Below are positions 1-7,661 of a stretch of 15,054 nt of DNA, piece by piece. Positions within the stretch are counted from its first letter, which is position 1; every line of letters begins with the position of its first letter. Below the pieces are notes generated by a model that was not told the origin of the DNA, ran no database searches, and worked only from the letters and a program-made list of their open reading frames with translations. The DNA comes from Bacillota bacterium (lineage in GTDB: Bacteria; Eremiobacterota; SpSt-956; JAKJGF01). The stretch is taken from contig JAKPQU010000083.1 in assembly GCA_029555925.1 (NCBI GenBank), forward strand, positions 1 through 15,054, given 5' to 3'. Made by a program: the position numbers and the translations under genes.

Positions 1-135
1 GCCTTATTTAATTTGTTTTACAGACAATAAATTAGCCCTTATTTAATTTTTAATCCTATATAAAAAACTAATTTTTCTTCTCCAGAGCCCGCCAGGCAGA
101 AGCTTTTTACGGATACCATTTTACCTGTTACGGTA
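1..135 (-). mobile_element. MITE-like element, copy 1 (cut by window edge)
   Basis: Read on the minus strand, this stretch starts with TACCGTAACAGGTAAA and continues with the same left arm and centre found at 9479 and 10871, including the shared blocks AGCTTCTGCCTGGC and TTTATTGTCTGTAAAAC. It stops at the window edge before the right arm. The five bases next to its visible end, CTAAG (136-140), are the expected position of a target duplication, but the partner lies outside the window. The element ends six bases beyond the stop codon of the gene at 142-672. It has no coding content, so any movement would depend on a transposase elsewhere. Confidence 0.8.
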
Positions 136-141
136 CTAAGA

Positions 142-672
142 TTATTCAAATTTAAAGCTATCTGATACTCCTTTGAAGATTCCTTCATATTTTGAAAAAT
201 TGTTTTCCATAGCAGAACCAATTATTATAAAAGCTACTCCGTCTTTTATAATAATTGTTTCCATTGTTCTACTTCCAAGATTTTTACCTTCCATATTTAA
301 TATATAGTCTATTACTGCTTCATATCTCTGTATTTTGTTAACAGTTACAGTATGTTCCGATAAAATATTTATTTCTTTATAAATAGGAGGAGGATTCTTA
401 AATGTAGCATGGACGCTTTTTATATATTCATCGAGAGTTGTATTGTTTATTTTATCTATCATTATATTAATTTTTACTGTAAATGATTTTTCGGTTGGCC
501 CGGTGAGACTGAGAATTACTCCATTCCCCTTTTTACTATTAACTTCCCATCCGTCAGGTGTTATTAGAGAAAACTTTATTTTTCCTCCTTTATCATATAT
601 ATATTTTTCACCTGCGAAAGCAAAGGATGAAATAATTATGAACATTATGAATAAGCTCAGAAATATCTTCAT
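142..672 (-). CDS. Secreted DcrB/PsbP-fold-like protein (176 aa)
   Basis: The protein begins MKIFLSLFIMFIIISSFAFA, a standard signal peptide with a predicted cut after AFA, so the mature ~156-residue part should lie outside the cytoplasmic membrane. The frame stays open to 750, but the ATG at 672 has an AAGAGG ribosome site about 8 nt upstream and starts the signal peptide, so it is preferred. The mature part opens with a F-S-L-I-x-P-x-G-W pattern and closes with F-x-G-V-x-D-S-F-K-F, separated by alternating beta strands and a helix. This resembles the Mog1/PsbP/DcrB fold (DUF1795-like). No catalytic motif is visible and no lipobox Cys is present. A heptad-repeat element lies 27 nt upstream and a MITE directly downstream, so it looks monocistronic. 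The fold call is by pattern only; the function is unknown. Confidence 0.72.
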   Translation of the reverse strand: MKIFLSLFIMFIIISSFAFAGEKYIYDKGGKIKFSLITPDGWEVNSKKGNGVILSLTGPTEKSFTVKINIMIDKINNTTLDEYIKSVHATFKNPPPIYKEINILSEHTVTVNKIQRYEAVIDYILNMEGKNLGSRTMETIIIKDGVAFIIIGSAMENNFSKYEGIFKGVSDSFKFE

Positions 673-698
673 ATAAATCGCCTCTTGAATAAATAGTT

Positions 699-754
699 TA
701 TAATGTAATGAGTGAAAAGTGAAAAGAACTGGACACGACTCACGACTCACTATA
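699..754. repeat. Heptad-repeat intergenic element H1 (inverted arms)
   Basis: Two in-phase units GTGAAAA (712-725) face two units GACTCAC (737-750), which read GTGAGTC on the other strand, so the element can fold into an imperfect hairpin. It ends CACTATA; read on the minus strand, that end (TATAGTGAGTCGTGAGTCG and two more bases) is identical over 21 nt to the start of the element at 2494. It lies between the divergent genes at 672 and 909. Confidence 0.65.
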
Positions 755-794
755 AAAAATTATTATATCATATTTTTTATCATTCTTTAAAGGG

Positions 795-823
795 TTTATA
801 AAATTTATAAAATACTATATAAT
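795..823 (+). promoter_or_regulatory. Possible sigma-70 promoter for the TPR gene
   Basis: A perfect TATAAT (818-823) is preceded by TTTATA (795-800, four of six matches to TTGACA) at a 17-nt spacing. The region is very AT-rich, so a chance match is possible. Transcripts from here would carry the heptad element at 824-884 in the 5' leader. Confidence 0.3.
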
Positions 824-884
824 ATATAGCAGGTCAGCAGTCAGCTTTCAGCAGAAGTCATGCGTATTTCATTTAAAAGCTGAT
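824..884. repeat. Heptad-repeat element H7 in the TPR gene leader
   Basis: Three in-phase 7-nt units AGGTCAG, CAGTCAG and CTTTCAG (831-851) follow TATAGC. On the minus strand they read CTGAAAG, CTGACTG and CTGACCT. TCAGCTTT (841-848) can pair with AAAGCTGA (876-883) to make an 8-bp stem. It ends just before the ribosome site of the gene starting at 909 and appears to be a decayed member of the same family as the other heptad elements. Confidence 0.5.
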
Positions 885-908
885 AGTGATTGAAAGGGGT
901 AATAATAC

Positions 909-2498
909 TTGAAACCGGAAGAGCTTTTTGAAGCAATGGCAGAAATGGATAGTTATACAAAAATGGTTGATTTCCTGAAGGAGCATCAAAAATATATCAC
1001 TCTTGATTTCATCTGGGACTTATATTATCATTGTGAACTTTTTTTCGAACAGAGAGAATATTCTATATCTATGGAGTTATGTCATATTGGAGAATGGCTT
1101 TCTTCCGGAAGAAATGATATACTGAAATTCCATTTTATTATGGAAGATATAAAAAATTTATCCCGCCTCGGCAGAAAAGAATTTGTTTACAAAAAACTTC
1201 TGGAAGCAAAAGAATTCTGTACCATGTTACCGGTTGAATTTAAAGGCGGATTTTTGATAGATATTGGAATGATGTTTCAGGAGGAAGGTTATTTAGATGA
1301 TGCACTTTCGTCTTTTATAGAAGCAAAAGATGCCTTTACAATAAATAATGATATTTACGGAATTATTGCCTCTCTGACTGATATAGGTGTTAATCACTGT
1401 GAAAGAGATAATATAGAAATAGCAAGAAATTATTTTATAGAAGCGAGAGATTTAGCTGTTAATAAGTATAGTTCACCTCAGATTCTGACTAATATATTGC
1501 TTGGCCTCGGTTATTCTTACGATCTTCACGGGAGCTATGATACAGCCAGAGACTATTACTCTCAGGCCCTTTCTGTTTCCACTCAGTGGCAGGAGGATAC
1601 TCTTAAAAGAGCCCATATACTGTACAATCTTGCTTTTACAAGTAAAAAAATGAAGCTTGATGGCCTGTCTTTCTGTTTCTATGAAGAATGCTGTGCTATA
1701 TTGAGACATTTAGATATTGCCATCGCAGAAAGCTATTATTTTTTTTACAGAGGTATCGTTCTCAGAGAACTGGAGGCATGGGATGAGGCAGGCAGGAGCT
1801 GGTGCAAATCTTTATTTTCTATGGATAAAGCAGGGAAGAGTGATAATAGAAAAACTATAGAATTTTATACAGGTGACATAAATGAACTCAAATCCCGTTA
1901 CGGAGATCTGAATTTATCTATTTTTGATGAATTTTTTTGCACCTATTCCTACAGAGGTAAAAGAGAATTTTCTCTTGCGCCTTACAGAGGCGAGTGGAAA
2001 AATAAAGATTTAATAGAAGAGATTAAAAATTATAAATTTGCATCTCCTTTAGGAGAATACAGAGTTCTTCTGAGCAGTCTTAAAAATCTGGGGCACATGT
2101 ATGTTGCCAGAGGCAGATACAGGAAAGCTCTTTCTGTATTCAGAGAAGCTATTTCTGTTCAATGGAAAAGAGGAGATTTTTCCGGATTGATTGCAACTCT
2201 TGAAGGTCTTGGAAAGAGTTACAAAAAATTAAATAAAGAAAAACAGGCTCTACTTTTTTATTCGGAAGCTTCTTTTCGTTCAATATCAGAAAAAACTCAT
2301 CATATGGAAGATTTTGATAAAAAGGAAGGATGGATTTATTTATTCCTAGAACAGCCGGAATTTGCTTTTTTACTCTGGAGTAAAGAAGCAGGCAGGGATA
2401 AATCTATATCGAATTTATTACGGCTTGCCCGCCTTTATCTCGGCCTGGAACTTTATAAAGAAGCTTTCTTTTTCCTGGATCAAACTGCAGGAATATAG
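909..2498 (+). CDS. Cytosolic TPR-repeat protein (529 aa)
   Basis: Starts at TTG (909) with AAAGGGG at 893-899, nine bases upstream. There is no signal peptide or TM segment. Residues ~114-310 form tandem helical repeats of the TPR type (patterns such as GYLDDALSSFIEA, GSYDTARDYYSQAL), and ~390-465 hold two or three more (GRYRKALSVFREAI, KEKQALLFYSEA). Residues 1-110 are helical without a recognisable domain. No enzymatic or DNA-binding domain is visible, so it is most likely a protein-interaction scaffold; repeats of this spacing resemble those in MalT/SARP-type regulators, but the DNA-binding part is absent. It converges on the kinase operon, whose second gene is also TPR-rich; a functional link is only a guess. 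The stop codon TAG lies inside the TATAG end of a repeat element, so the C-terminus may have been trimmed. Confidence 0.85.
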   Translation: MKPEELFEAMAEMDSYTKMVDFLKEHQKYITLDFIWDLYYHCELFFEQREYSISMELCHIGEWLSSGRNDILKFHFIMEDIKNLSRLGRKEFVYKKLLEAKEFCTMLPVEFKGGFLIDIGMMFQEEGYLDDALSSFIEAKDAFTINNDIYGIIASLTDIGVNHCERDNIEIARNYFIEARDLAVNKYSSPQILTNILLGLGYSYDLHGSYDTARDYYSQALSVSTQWQEDTLKRAHILYNLAFTSKKMKLDGLSFCFYEECCAILRHLDIAIAESYYFFYRGIVLRELEAWDEAGRSWCKSLFSMDKAGKSDNRKTIEFYTGDINELKSRYGDLNLSIFDEFFCTYSYRGKREFSLAPYRGEWKNKDLIEEIKNYKFASPLGEYRVLLSSLKNLGHMYVARGRYRKALSVFREAISVQWKRGDFSGLIATLEGLGKSYKKLNKEKQALLFYSEASFRSISEKTHHMEDFDKKEGWIYLFLEQPEFAFLLWSKEAGRDKSISNLLRLARLYLGLELYKEAFFFLDQTAGI

Positions 2499-2574
2499 TG
2501 AGTCGTGAGTCGTGAAAAGTGAAGAGTGAAAGTTGAAAATGAACCTGCCCATCACGGGTTACGCGTAACGATAA
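2494..2574. repeat. Heptad-repeat element H2 between convergent genes
   Basis: Begins TATAG, then six in-phase 7-nt units: GTGAGTC twice, GTGAAAA, GTGAAGA, GTGAAAG and TTGAAAA (2498-2539). The right part contains the perfect 12-base palindrome GTTACGCGTAAC (around 2558-2569), whose halves are also heptad units on the minus strand. It overlaps the last two codons of the TPR gene, and its TATAG end contains the stop. It fills nearly the whole gap between the TPR gene and the convergent kinase gene. No separate GC-rich hairpin with a T-run was found here, so whether it also ends transcription is open. Confidence 0.65.
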
Positions 2575-2584
2575 AATTTAACAT

Positions 2585-5500
2585 CTAAAAAATTTTCCAC
2601 CATCCTTTGTTTTCTTCCGTAGAAGTAGGCAGTGGTGTTTCATCGGGTTTATAGTTGCGGAAACAGTATATTTTACCATCATCGGAACCGATAAACAGCA
2701 TGCCTTCTGCTATGGCAGGTGATGACATGACAGGCCCTTTTGTTTGATATTCCCAGGGACGGCCCGAGTCTGTTTCCAGTGCATAAATTTTTCCGTCATC
2801 AGAACCCGTATAAAGTAAATTATTGGCAATTGCAGGACCTGAATTTATCTTCCCTCTGGTTTTAAATTCCCATATAAGCTCACCGTTAGAAGCATTCAAT
2901 GAATATATTTTTCTATCGTCAGAACCGAAATATACGGCATGGCCGTCAAAAGCAGCAGATGAGAGTATTCTGCCGGATTTGTTAAAGGTCCATACAATCT
3001 CTCCATTTTCTTTCTTCATAGAGCAGAACGTTTTATTCCATGTACCTGTATAAAGGAAATTTTCTGATATAATTATAGAAGAGGTTATTTTACCTCCCAG
3101 ATTTTGTTCCCATATTAATTCTCCGTTATAAGCGTTTAAAGTATAGACTTTACCGTTCATACCGCCTGTATAAAGGATGTCTTTATCCACAGAAGGTGAA
3201 CCCTGTACAGGACAGGGAAGAGGTTTTGACCATTTCTGGGCTCCGCTGTTAATATCTAAAGAAAAAATATGTCCTTTTTCATTTATAATATAGATAGAAT
3301 CTTTATATGCCAGAGGTGATGATATGATTGACGCACCTGTATTAAATTTCCACAAAAACTTACCGCTTATTGCTTCGAAGGCATAAAGAATATTATCAGT
3401 AGAACCACAGTACACATAGTTTTTATACACTACAGGCGTGGCCTGGACAGGGCCTCCTGTAATATTCTGCCATTTCTTTTCACCTGTTTCTATATCAATA
3501 GCATAGAGATTATTGTCATAAGATCCCGTATATAACATTCCATAATCCACTACAGGAGAAGATCTTATTTTTTCACCTGTTGCAAAAACCCAGTTTTCTT
3601 TAAGAAAACTCCACCTGAGAATAGTGGGAGGAGACATAGTTTTTTCTGTTTCCTGATATGATTGTCTCAGGTTATCTCTCCCCATCATGGGCCATCTTTT
3701 CTTACCCTGTCTGTTTAAAAGTATTTCAATTCTCTGTTTTATATTTTCATCAGAAGGATTAATAGAAGAAGCTGTCTGAAATACGTCCAGAGCTTCTTCT
3801 ATATGTTCCAGCCTTTCATAGGCTTCACCTAATTTTAAATAGTAATCTACAGTTTTCGGACTTTTAGATATGGCTTTTTTATATGAGTCAACTCCTTTTT
3901 GAATATTACCACCGGATACAAGTATATCACCGAGTAATATTATATAAGAATGCTCATCTGGAGACAGCTTCAGAGCCCTGTTTACCATCATCTCGGCTTC
4001 TGTTAATTTTTTGCTGTATAAATAGGCTTCTCCTAGTTTCAGGTAGTATTTTGCCACACCCGGCACCAGCCCAATTACCTTACTGAATGATTTTACGGCA
4101 TCATCATATTGATTGAGAAGAAGCTTTTCTTCTCCTTCCCTGAATATACGTTCGGCCTCCTCATATTTACTTCCGATTTCATTCAGCTTTTCTGAAATTT
4201 CCCTGTTACCCGGCTCCAGTTCCAGTGCTTTCTTAAGAACTGCAATAGCTTCGCTTTCTTTGTTTGTTTTTAACAGTAAAAATCCGAGTTCTTTATAATA
4301 GGTTCCATTTCCCGGAGATTGCTCAATAGCTTTATCCATAGCTTTTATTGCTTCAACTGTATTATCTATCTTAAGATAACACTGACTCTTTTTATATTCA
4401 ATGAGTCCGTCTCCTGTAATGTTTGATTTATTATACTCATCAAGGGCTTCTTCATATTTAGCCTGGAGAAAGTAGCAATCTCCCAGTAACAGATGGTTCC
4501 CAAGTTTATTCAAAATTTCTACTGCGTAATTAAAATTTGTTTCTTCCCGGAAAGAAGGATCTTTTTCCAGAAATTCCATCATACCTCTGGCTGTTTCCAT
4601 AAGATAGTCCTTATTGTCCGGTTCGGCTGACAGAGCTTCTTTAAATGCTTCAAGGAATTTTTTATCTCCCTCTGACAGATATTTTTTGCCTGCTTCAAAG
4701 TGATAGGAGCCTTTGATTTTCCCGAGTTCAGTGCGATATTCTTCCCTGTCCGGAGCAAGTTTTATGGCATTTTCAAGTTTCTTTATTGCTTCATCAAGAT
4801 TTCCTTCTTTTAATAATTTTTTGCTTTTTTCATAATCATCTTTTGCATTGACTATATTTCTCATACCGGCAAGTTTTGCCTTGATGTCAGGGTCATTCGG
4901 TTTCAGGACAAGAAACTTTGTATAAAATTTTATAGCTTCATAGGGCTGATTTATATGTTCATATATTTCTCCAAGTGTTTTAATATAAACAGGATTTGAA
5001 GGATTTATTTTTATTGCTTTCTGTATTTCTTTTATAGCTTCGTTGATTTCTCCGAGTAATTTAAGATAAACAGTATTTGAAGGATCTTTCTGTATTTCTT
5101 TTATAGCTCCATCGGTTCTTTCTTTAAATTTATAATTAATAAGTCCTATTCTAAAATGAGCCCAGTCAAGATTATCGTTTATATTAACGGCATTCTGGTA
5201 ATGAATAAGAGCTCTGTTATAGTTGTTTTTTCGGAACATTATATCGCCAATCAGGATGGAATATTGGGCAGAACATTCTATCTTCAGAAGTTCTTCCAGG
5301 ACAGAGATTGCTTCATCAAATAATTTAGGATCTTCAGACAGGTAACATGATTTTGCAAAGCCCTGGAGATACTCCTTTTTCCTCTCTATGGCCAATGCTT
5401 TTCTATAGTATTCTGCTGCTTTAAAATACTGTCCTGACTTGAATAAATTATTTCCTTCTTCAAAGTATTTTTTAGTAATACCGGCACTCGATACAAAACT

Positions 5501-7624
5501 GTAGAGGGTATTGCCGGAAGAGAAATAAAGGGTGCTGTTTGCAATGGCGGGTGAAGCATGGGTCGGGCCTGCAACCTTCATTTTATAGAGCACTTGACCT
5601 TTTTTTGCATCAATACAATAAAGATAATTGGTTATGACAAAAACTATTTTGTTTGCAAGAGCGGGAGATGAAAGTATGGGAGCGTCTGTCTGATATGACC
5701 AGATTCTTGTACCTTTAAAGGCATCAAGGCCGTAAACATTCATGTCGGTAGACGTTATATATACCATAGATTCTCCCACTGCAGCATTTGTTTCTATCTT
5801 GCTCCCTGTATTAAAGATCCATCTCATTCTCCCTGTATTTATATCAACTGCATAGAATTTCCCATCAAAAGAACCTGTATATAACATATTATTTTCTATG
5901 GAAGGGGTGGAACTCACAGGAGAACCTGCGTCAAATATCCATCTGGTCTGGCCTGTTTTAGCATTTACCGAGAAAATAGAAGCAGACATATTGCCGAAAA
6001 ATACATTTTCTTCATATATTGCAGGACTCGATATGATTGATGCTCTTGAATCAAATTCCCAGAGTTTTCTTACATTTGAAGTAATACCTGTAAGGGCATA
6101 GAGTTTATTATCACTGCTTCCTACATAGAGTATATCGTCATATACTGCAGGAGATGAAAATACAGGCCCCCCGGTTTTAAAATGCCACATTTTTCTGCCG
6201 TTGGAAGCCTGCAGTGCATAAACATTTGTGTCATTTGAACCGAAAAATACCATGCCTTTATAATAACATGGCGAAGATATAACCGGTTTCCCCGTGTCAT
6301 AGGCCCATTTTAATGAACCACTGGTTACATCCACACATAATAATTTCCCTGTTTTTGTTCCTATAAAAAGCATACCATCGCCTGCACATGGAGAAGATTT
6401 TGGTGGTATGTCAAAATGGTCATGCTGCCATAGAGGTGCAAGAGGTGATATAATTTCTATATCAAAGTTCTGGCAGGAAGTTCTTGTAACATTTTTTGAG
6501 AACATAGGCCATGATTTTATCAGTTCTTTTTTTATGGTCTCAAATTTTCCTCTTATAAGATTTATCTGTTCTGGAGGAAGAATACCTTTGAAGCCGGCAG
6601 TCATGCCTTTATATATTTCAGAAAGACCTTTTTCCATATTACCGAGATAATAATGTACCTCGCCGGCTCTGCCTGAATATTCACCTGTAGATGGATCGCT
6701 TCTGGCAGCATCCTGATAGTATTCCAGTGCTTTTTTATAGTTTTTCGCCAGAAGTTCCTGTTCTCCGAGAGAGAAGAATTTTCTGGCTCTATCAGTACCT
6801 GACAGAGCCCTGGTACAGGTAAGAGTTTTAAGGTCTTCGAGCAGTTCTTTTGGTGTCTGGTATCTTCTGTCTGCATCATTTTCCATTGCCTTCATGAGGA
6901 TTTTTTCCAGTTCTTCCGACACAGAAGGATTTATTTTTCTTGCAGGAAGAAAGTTAAAAGGTGTTTCTGAGGGATCTTTTTTTGTAAGAGCCTCATACAT
7001 GGTAACACCGAGAGAAAATATGTCAGATCTTATGTCAGATTTCCCCTTGTATTGTTCCGCTGCTGCATAACCTGGAGAGCCCATTCTCACAGTATCCATG
7101 GCATTGGGTTTCCATTCCCTTGCTATTGTAAAATCTATAATTTTTACTTTTCCGTCAGGTGTATGCTGGATATTTGAAGGTTTTATATCTCTTATAACTA
7201 TGGGATTAGGTTTCTGATGGCTTAAATATACCAGAGTTTTTGTAAGTTCTGTCATCCATTCTATAACCACTTTCTCAGGCACAGGGCCTTTATATGAATT
7301 AATTGTTTTTTCCAGACTCTGGCCCGGAACAAATTCTACAACCAGAAAGTGAGTACCCATTTCCTGAAAATATTCATAGGCTCTCGGAAGTGACGGATGG
7401 TTGAGCTTGGAAAGAAATGTGTGTTCCTTCATAAATAACTGGATATTCTGTGCTTTTTCCTTCGGATCTTTAGTCTGATCTATAAGACATTTCAGAACAA
7501 GATTATTCTGTCCTGTAAACTGGTCGCATATCTGATAGACGATACACTGTCCTCCACGGCCGAGGAGTCTTATTATCTGATATCTGTTTTTTAATTTTGT
7601 TCCCGGAGCTAAAGGAGTAACCAT
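2585..7624 (-). CDS. Giant Ser/Thr protein kinase with two PQQ-like propellers and TPR solenoid (1679 aa)
   Basis: ATG start with TAAGGG five bases upstream, 37 nt after the stop of the kinase gene at 7662-9299, so the two are co-transcribed. Residues ~14-270 are a Hanks-type kinase: glycine loop LGRGGQCIVY (21-30), Lys45, helix-C Glu67, catalytic IRDIKPSN (Asp146, Lys148, Asn151), DFT at 164-166, AAAE at 187-190 and Asp201. HRD and DFG are altered to IRD and DFT, but the phosphotransfer residues are kept. A short TPR pair follows (~281-345). A WPM motif (372-374) leads into an eight-repeat PQQ/BamB-like propeller (~399-712, repeats of the W-x-F-x-T-G...SSP...Y-x-G-S-x-D type). Next are about fifteen TPRs (~720-1310), a second WPM motif, and a second eight-repeat propeller (~1334-1655). 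No TM or signal peptide, so it is cytosolic. The propellers more likely bind proteins or ligands than act as PQQ enzymes. Substrates are unknown. Confidence 0.92.
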   Translation of the reverse strand: MVTPLAPGTKLKNRYQIIRLLGRGGQCIVYQICDQFTGQNNLVLKCLIDQTKDPKEKAQNIQLFMKEHTFLSKLNHPSLPRAYEYFQEMGTHFLVVEFVPGQSLEKTINSYKGPVPEKVVIEWMTELTKTLVYLSHQKPNPIVIRDIKPSNIQHTPDGKVKIIDFTIAREWKPNAMDTVRMGSPGYAAAEQYKGKSDIRSDIFSLGVTMYEALTKKDPSETPFNFLPARKINPSVSEELEKILMKAMENDADRRYQTPKELLEDLKTLTCTRALSGTDRARKFFSLGEQELLAKNYKKALEYYQDAARSDPSTGEYSGRAGEVHYYLGNMEKGLSEIYKGMTAGFKGILPPEQINLIRGKFETIKKELIKSWPMFSKNVTRTSCQNFDIEIISPLAPLWQHDHFDIPPKSSPCAGDGMLFIGTKTGKLLCVDVTSGSLKWAYDTGKPVISSPCYYKGMVFFGSNDTNVYALQASNGRKMWHFKTGGPVFSSPAVYDDILYVGSSDNKLYALTGITSNVRKLWEFDSRASIISSPAIYEENVFFGNMSASIFSVNAKTGQTRWIFDAGSPVSSTPSIENNMLYTGSFDGKFYAVDINTGRMRWIFNTGSKIETNAAVGESMVYITSTDMNVYGLDAFKGTRIWSYQTDAPILSSPALANKIVFVITNYLYCIDAKKGQVLYKMKVAGPTHASPAIANSTLYFSSGNTLYSFVSSAGITKKYFEEGNNLFKSGQYFKAAEYYRKALAIERKKEYLQGFAKSCYLSEDPKLFDEAISVLEELLKIECSAQYSILIGDIMFRKNNYNRALIHYQNAVNINDNLDWAHFRIGLINYKFKERTDGAIKEIQKDPSNTVYLKLLGEINEAIKEIQKAIKINPSNPVYIKTLGEIYEHINQPYEAIKFYTKFLVLKPNDPDIKAKLAGMRNIVNAKDDYEKSKKLLKEGNLDEAIKKLENAIKLAPDREEYRTELGKIKGSYHFEAGKKYLSEGDKKFLEAFKEALSAEPDNKDYLMETARGMMEFLEKDPSFREETNFNYAVEILNKLGNHLLLGDCYFLQAKYEEALDEYNKSNITGDGLIEYKKSQCYLKIDNTVEAIKAMDKAIEQSPGNGTYYKELGFLLLKTNKESEAIAVLKKALELEPGNREISEKLNEIGSKYEEAERIFREGEEKLLLNQYDDAVKSFSKVIGLVPGVAKYYLKLGEAYLYSKKLTEAEMMVNRALKLSPDEHSYIILLGDILVSGGNIQKGVDSYKKAISKSPKTVDYYLKLGEAYERLEHIEEALDVFQTASSINPSDENIKQRIEILLNRQGKKRWPMMGRDNLRQSYQETEKTMSPPTILRWSFLKENWVFATGEKIRSSPVVDYGMLYTGSYDNNLYAIDIETGEKKWQNITGGPVQATPVVYKNYVYCGSTDNILYAFEAISGKFLWKFNTGASIISSPLAYKDSIYIINEKGHIFSLDINSGAQKWSKPLPCPVQGSPSVDKDILYTGGMNGKVYTLNAYNGELIWEQNLGGKITSSIIISENFLYTGTWNKTFCSMKKENGEIVWTFNKSGRILSSAAFDGHAVYFGSDDRKIYSLNASNGELIWEFKTRGKINSGPAIANNLLYTGSDDGKIYALETDSGRPWEYQTKGPVMSSPAIAEGMLFIGSDDGKIYCFRNYKPDETPLPTSTEENKGWWKIF
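4937..5107 (-). repeat. Tandem TPR duplication with a shortened 23-residue unit
   Basis: Inside the giant kinase, residues 840-862 (5107 down to 5039) and 863-896 (5038 down to 4937) are near copies, both starting AIKEIQK and sharing PSN-x-VY and LGEI. The second is a normal 34-residue TPR. The first lacks four residues after QK and seven at its end, giving a 69-base unit. The DNA is almost identical around TCTGTATTTCTTTTATAGCT, so the duplication looks recent. Confidence 0.65.
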
Positions 7625-7661
7625 TTAAACCCTTATTTCAACTCTCTATCTATACAAAAGT

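Noticed and set aside
39..221. Open frame of 60 codons on the minus strand at the left edge
   Set aside because: It overlaps the end of the signal-peptide protein gene in another frame and runs into the repeat element.
2555..2574. Rho-independent terminator at the GTTACGCGTAAC palindrome
   Set aside because: The palindrome has no loop and no T-run on either side; it fits the heptad-repeat pattern better.
4113..4298. Plus-strand open frames within the giant kinase gene (here and at 2823, 3883, 5898, 6408)
   Set aside because: All lie opposite a strongly supported 1679-residue protein and have no ribosome site or recognisable domain.
5489..6430. PQQ-dependent dehydrogenase activity for the propeller
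   Set aside because: The repeats are of the PQQ/BamB-like type, but the protein is cytosolic and no quinone- or calcium-binding active-site pattern was seen, so only a binding role is supported.
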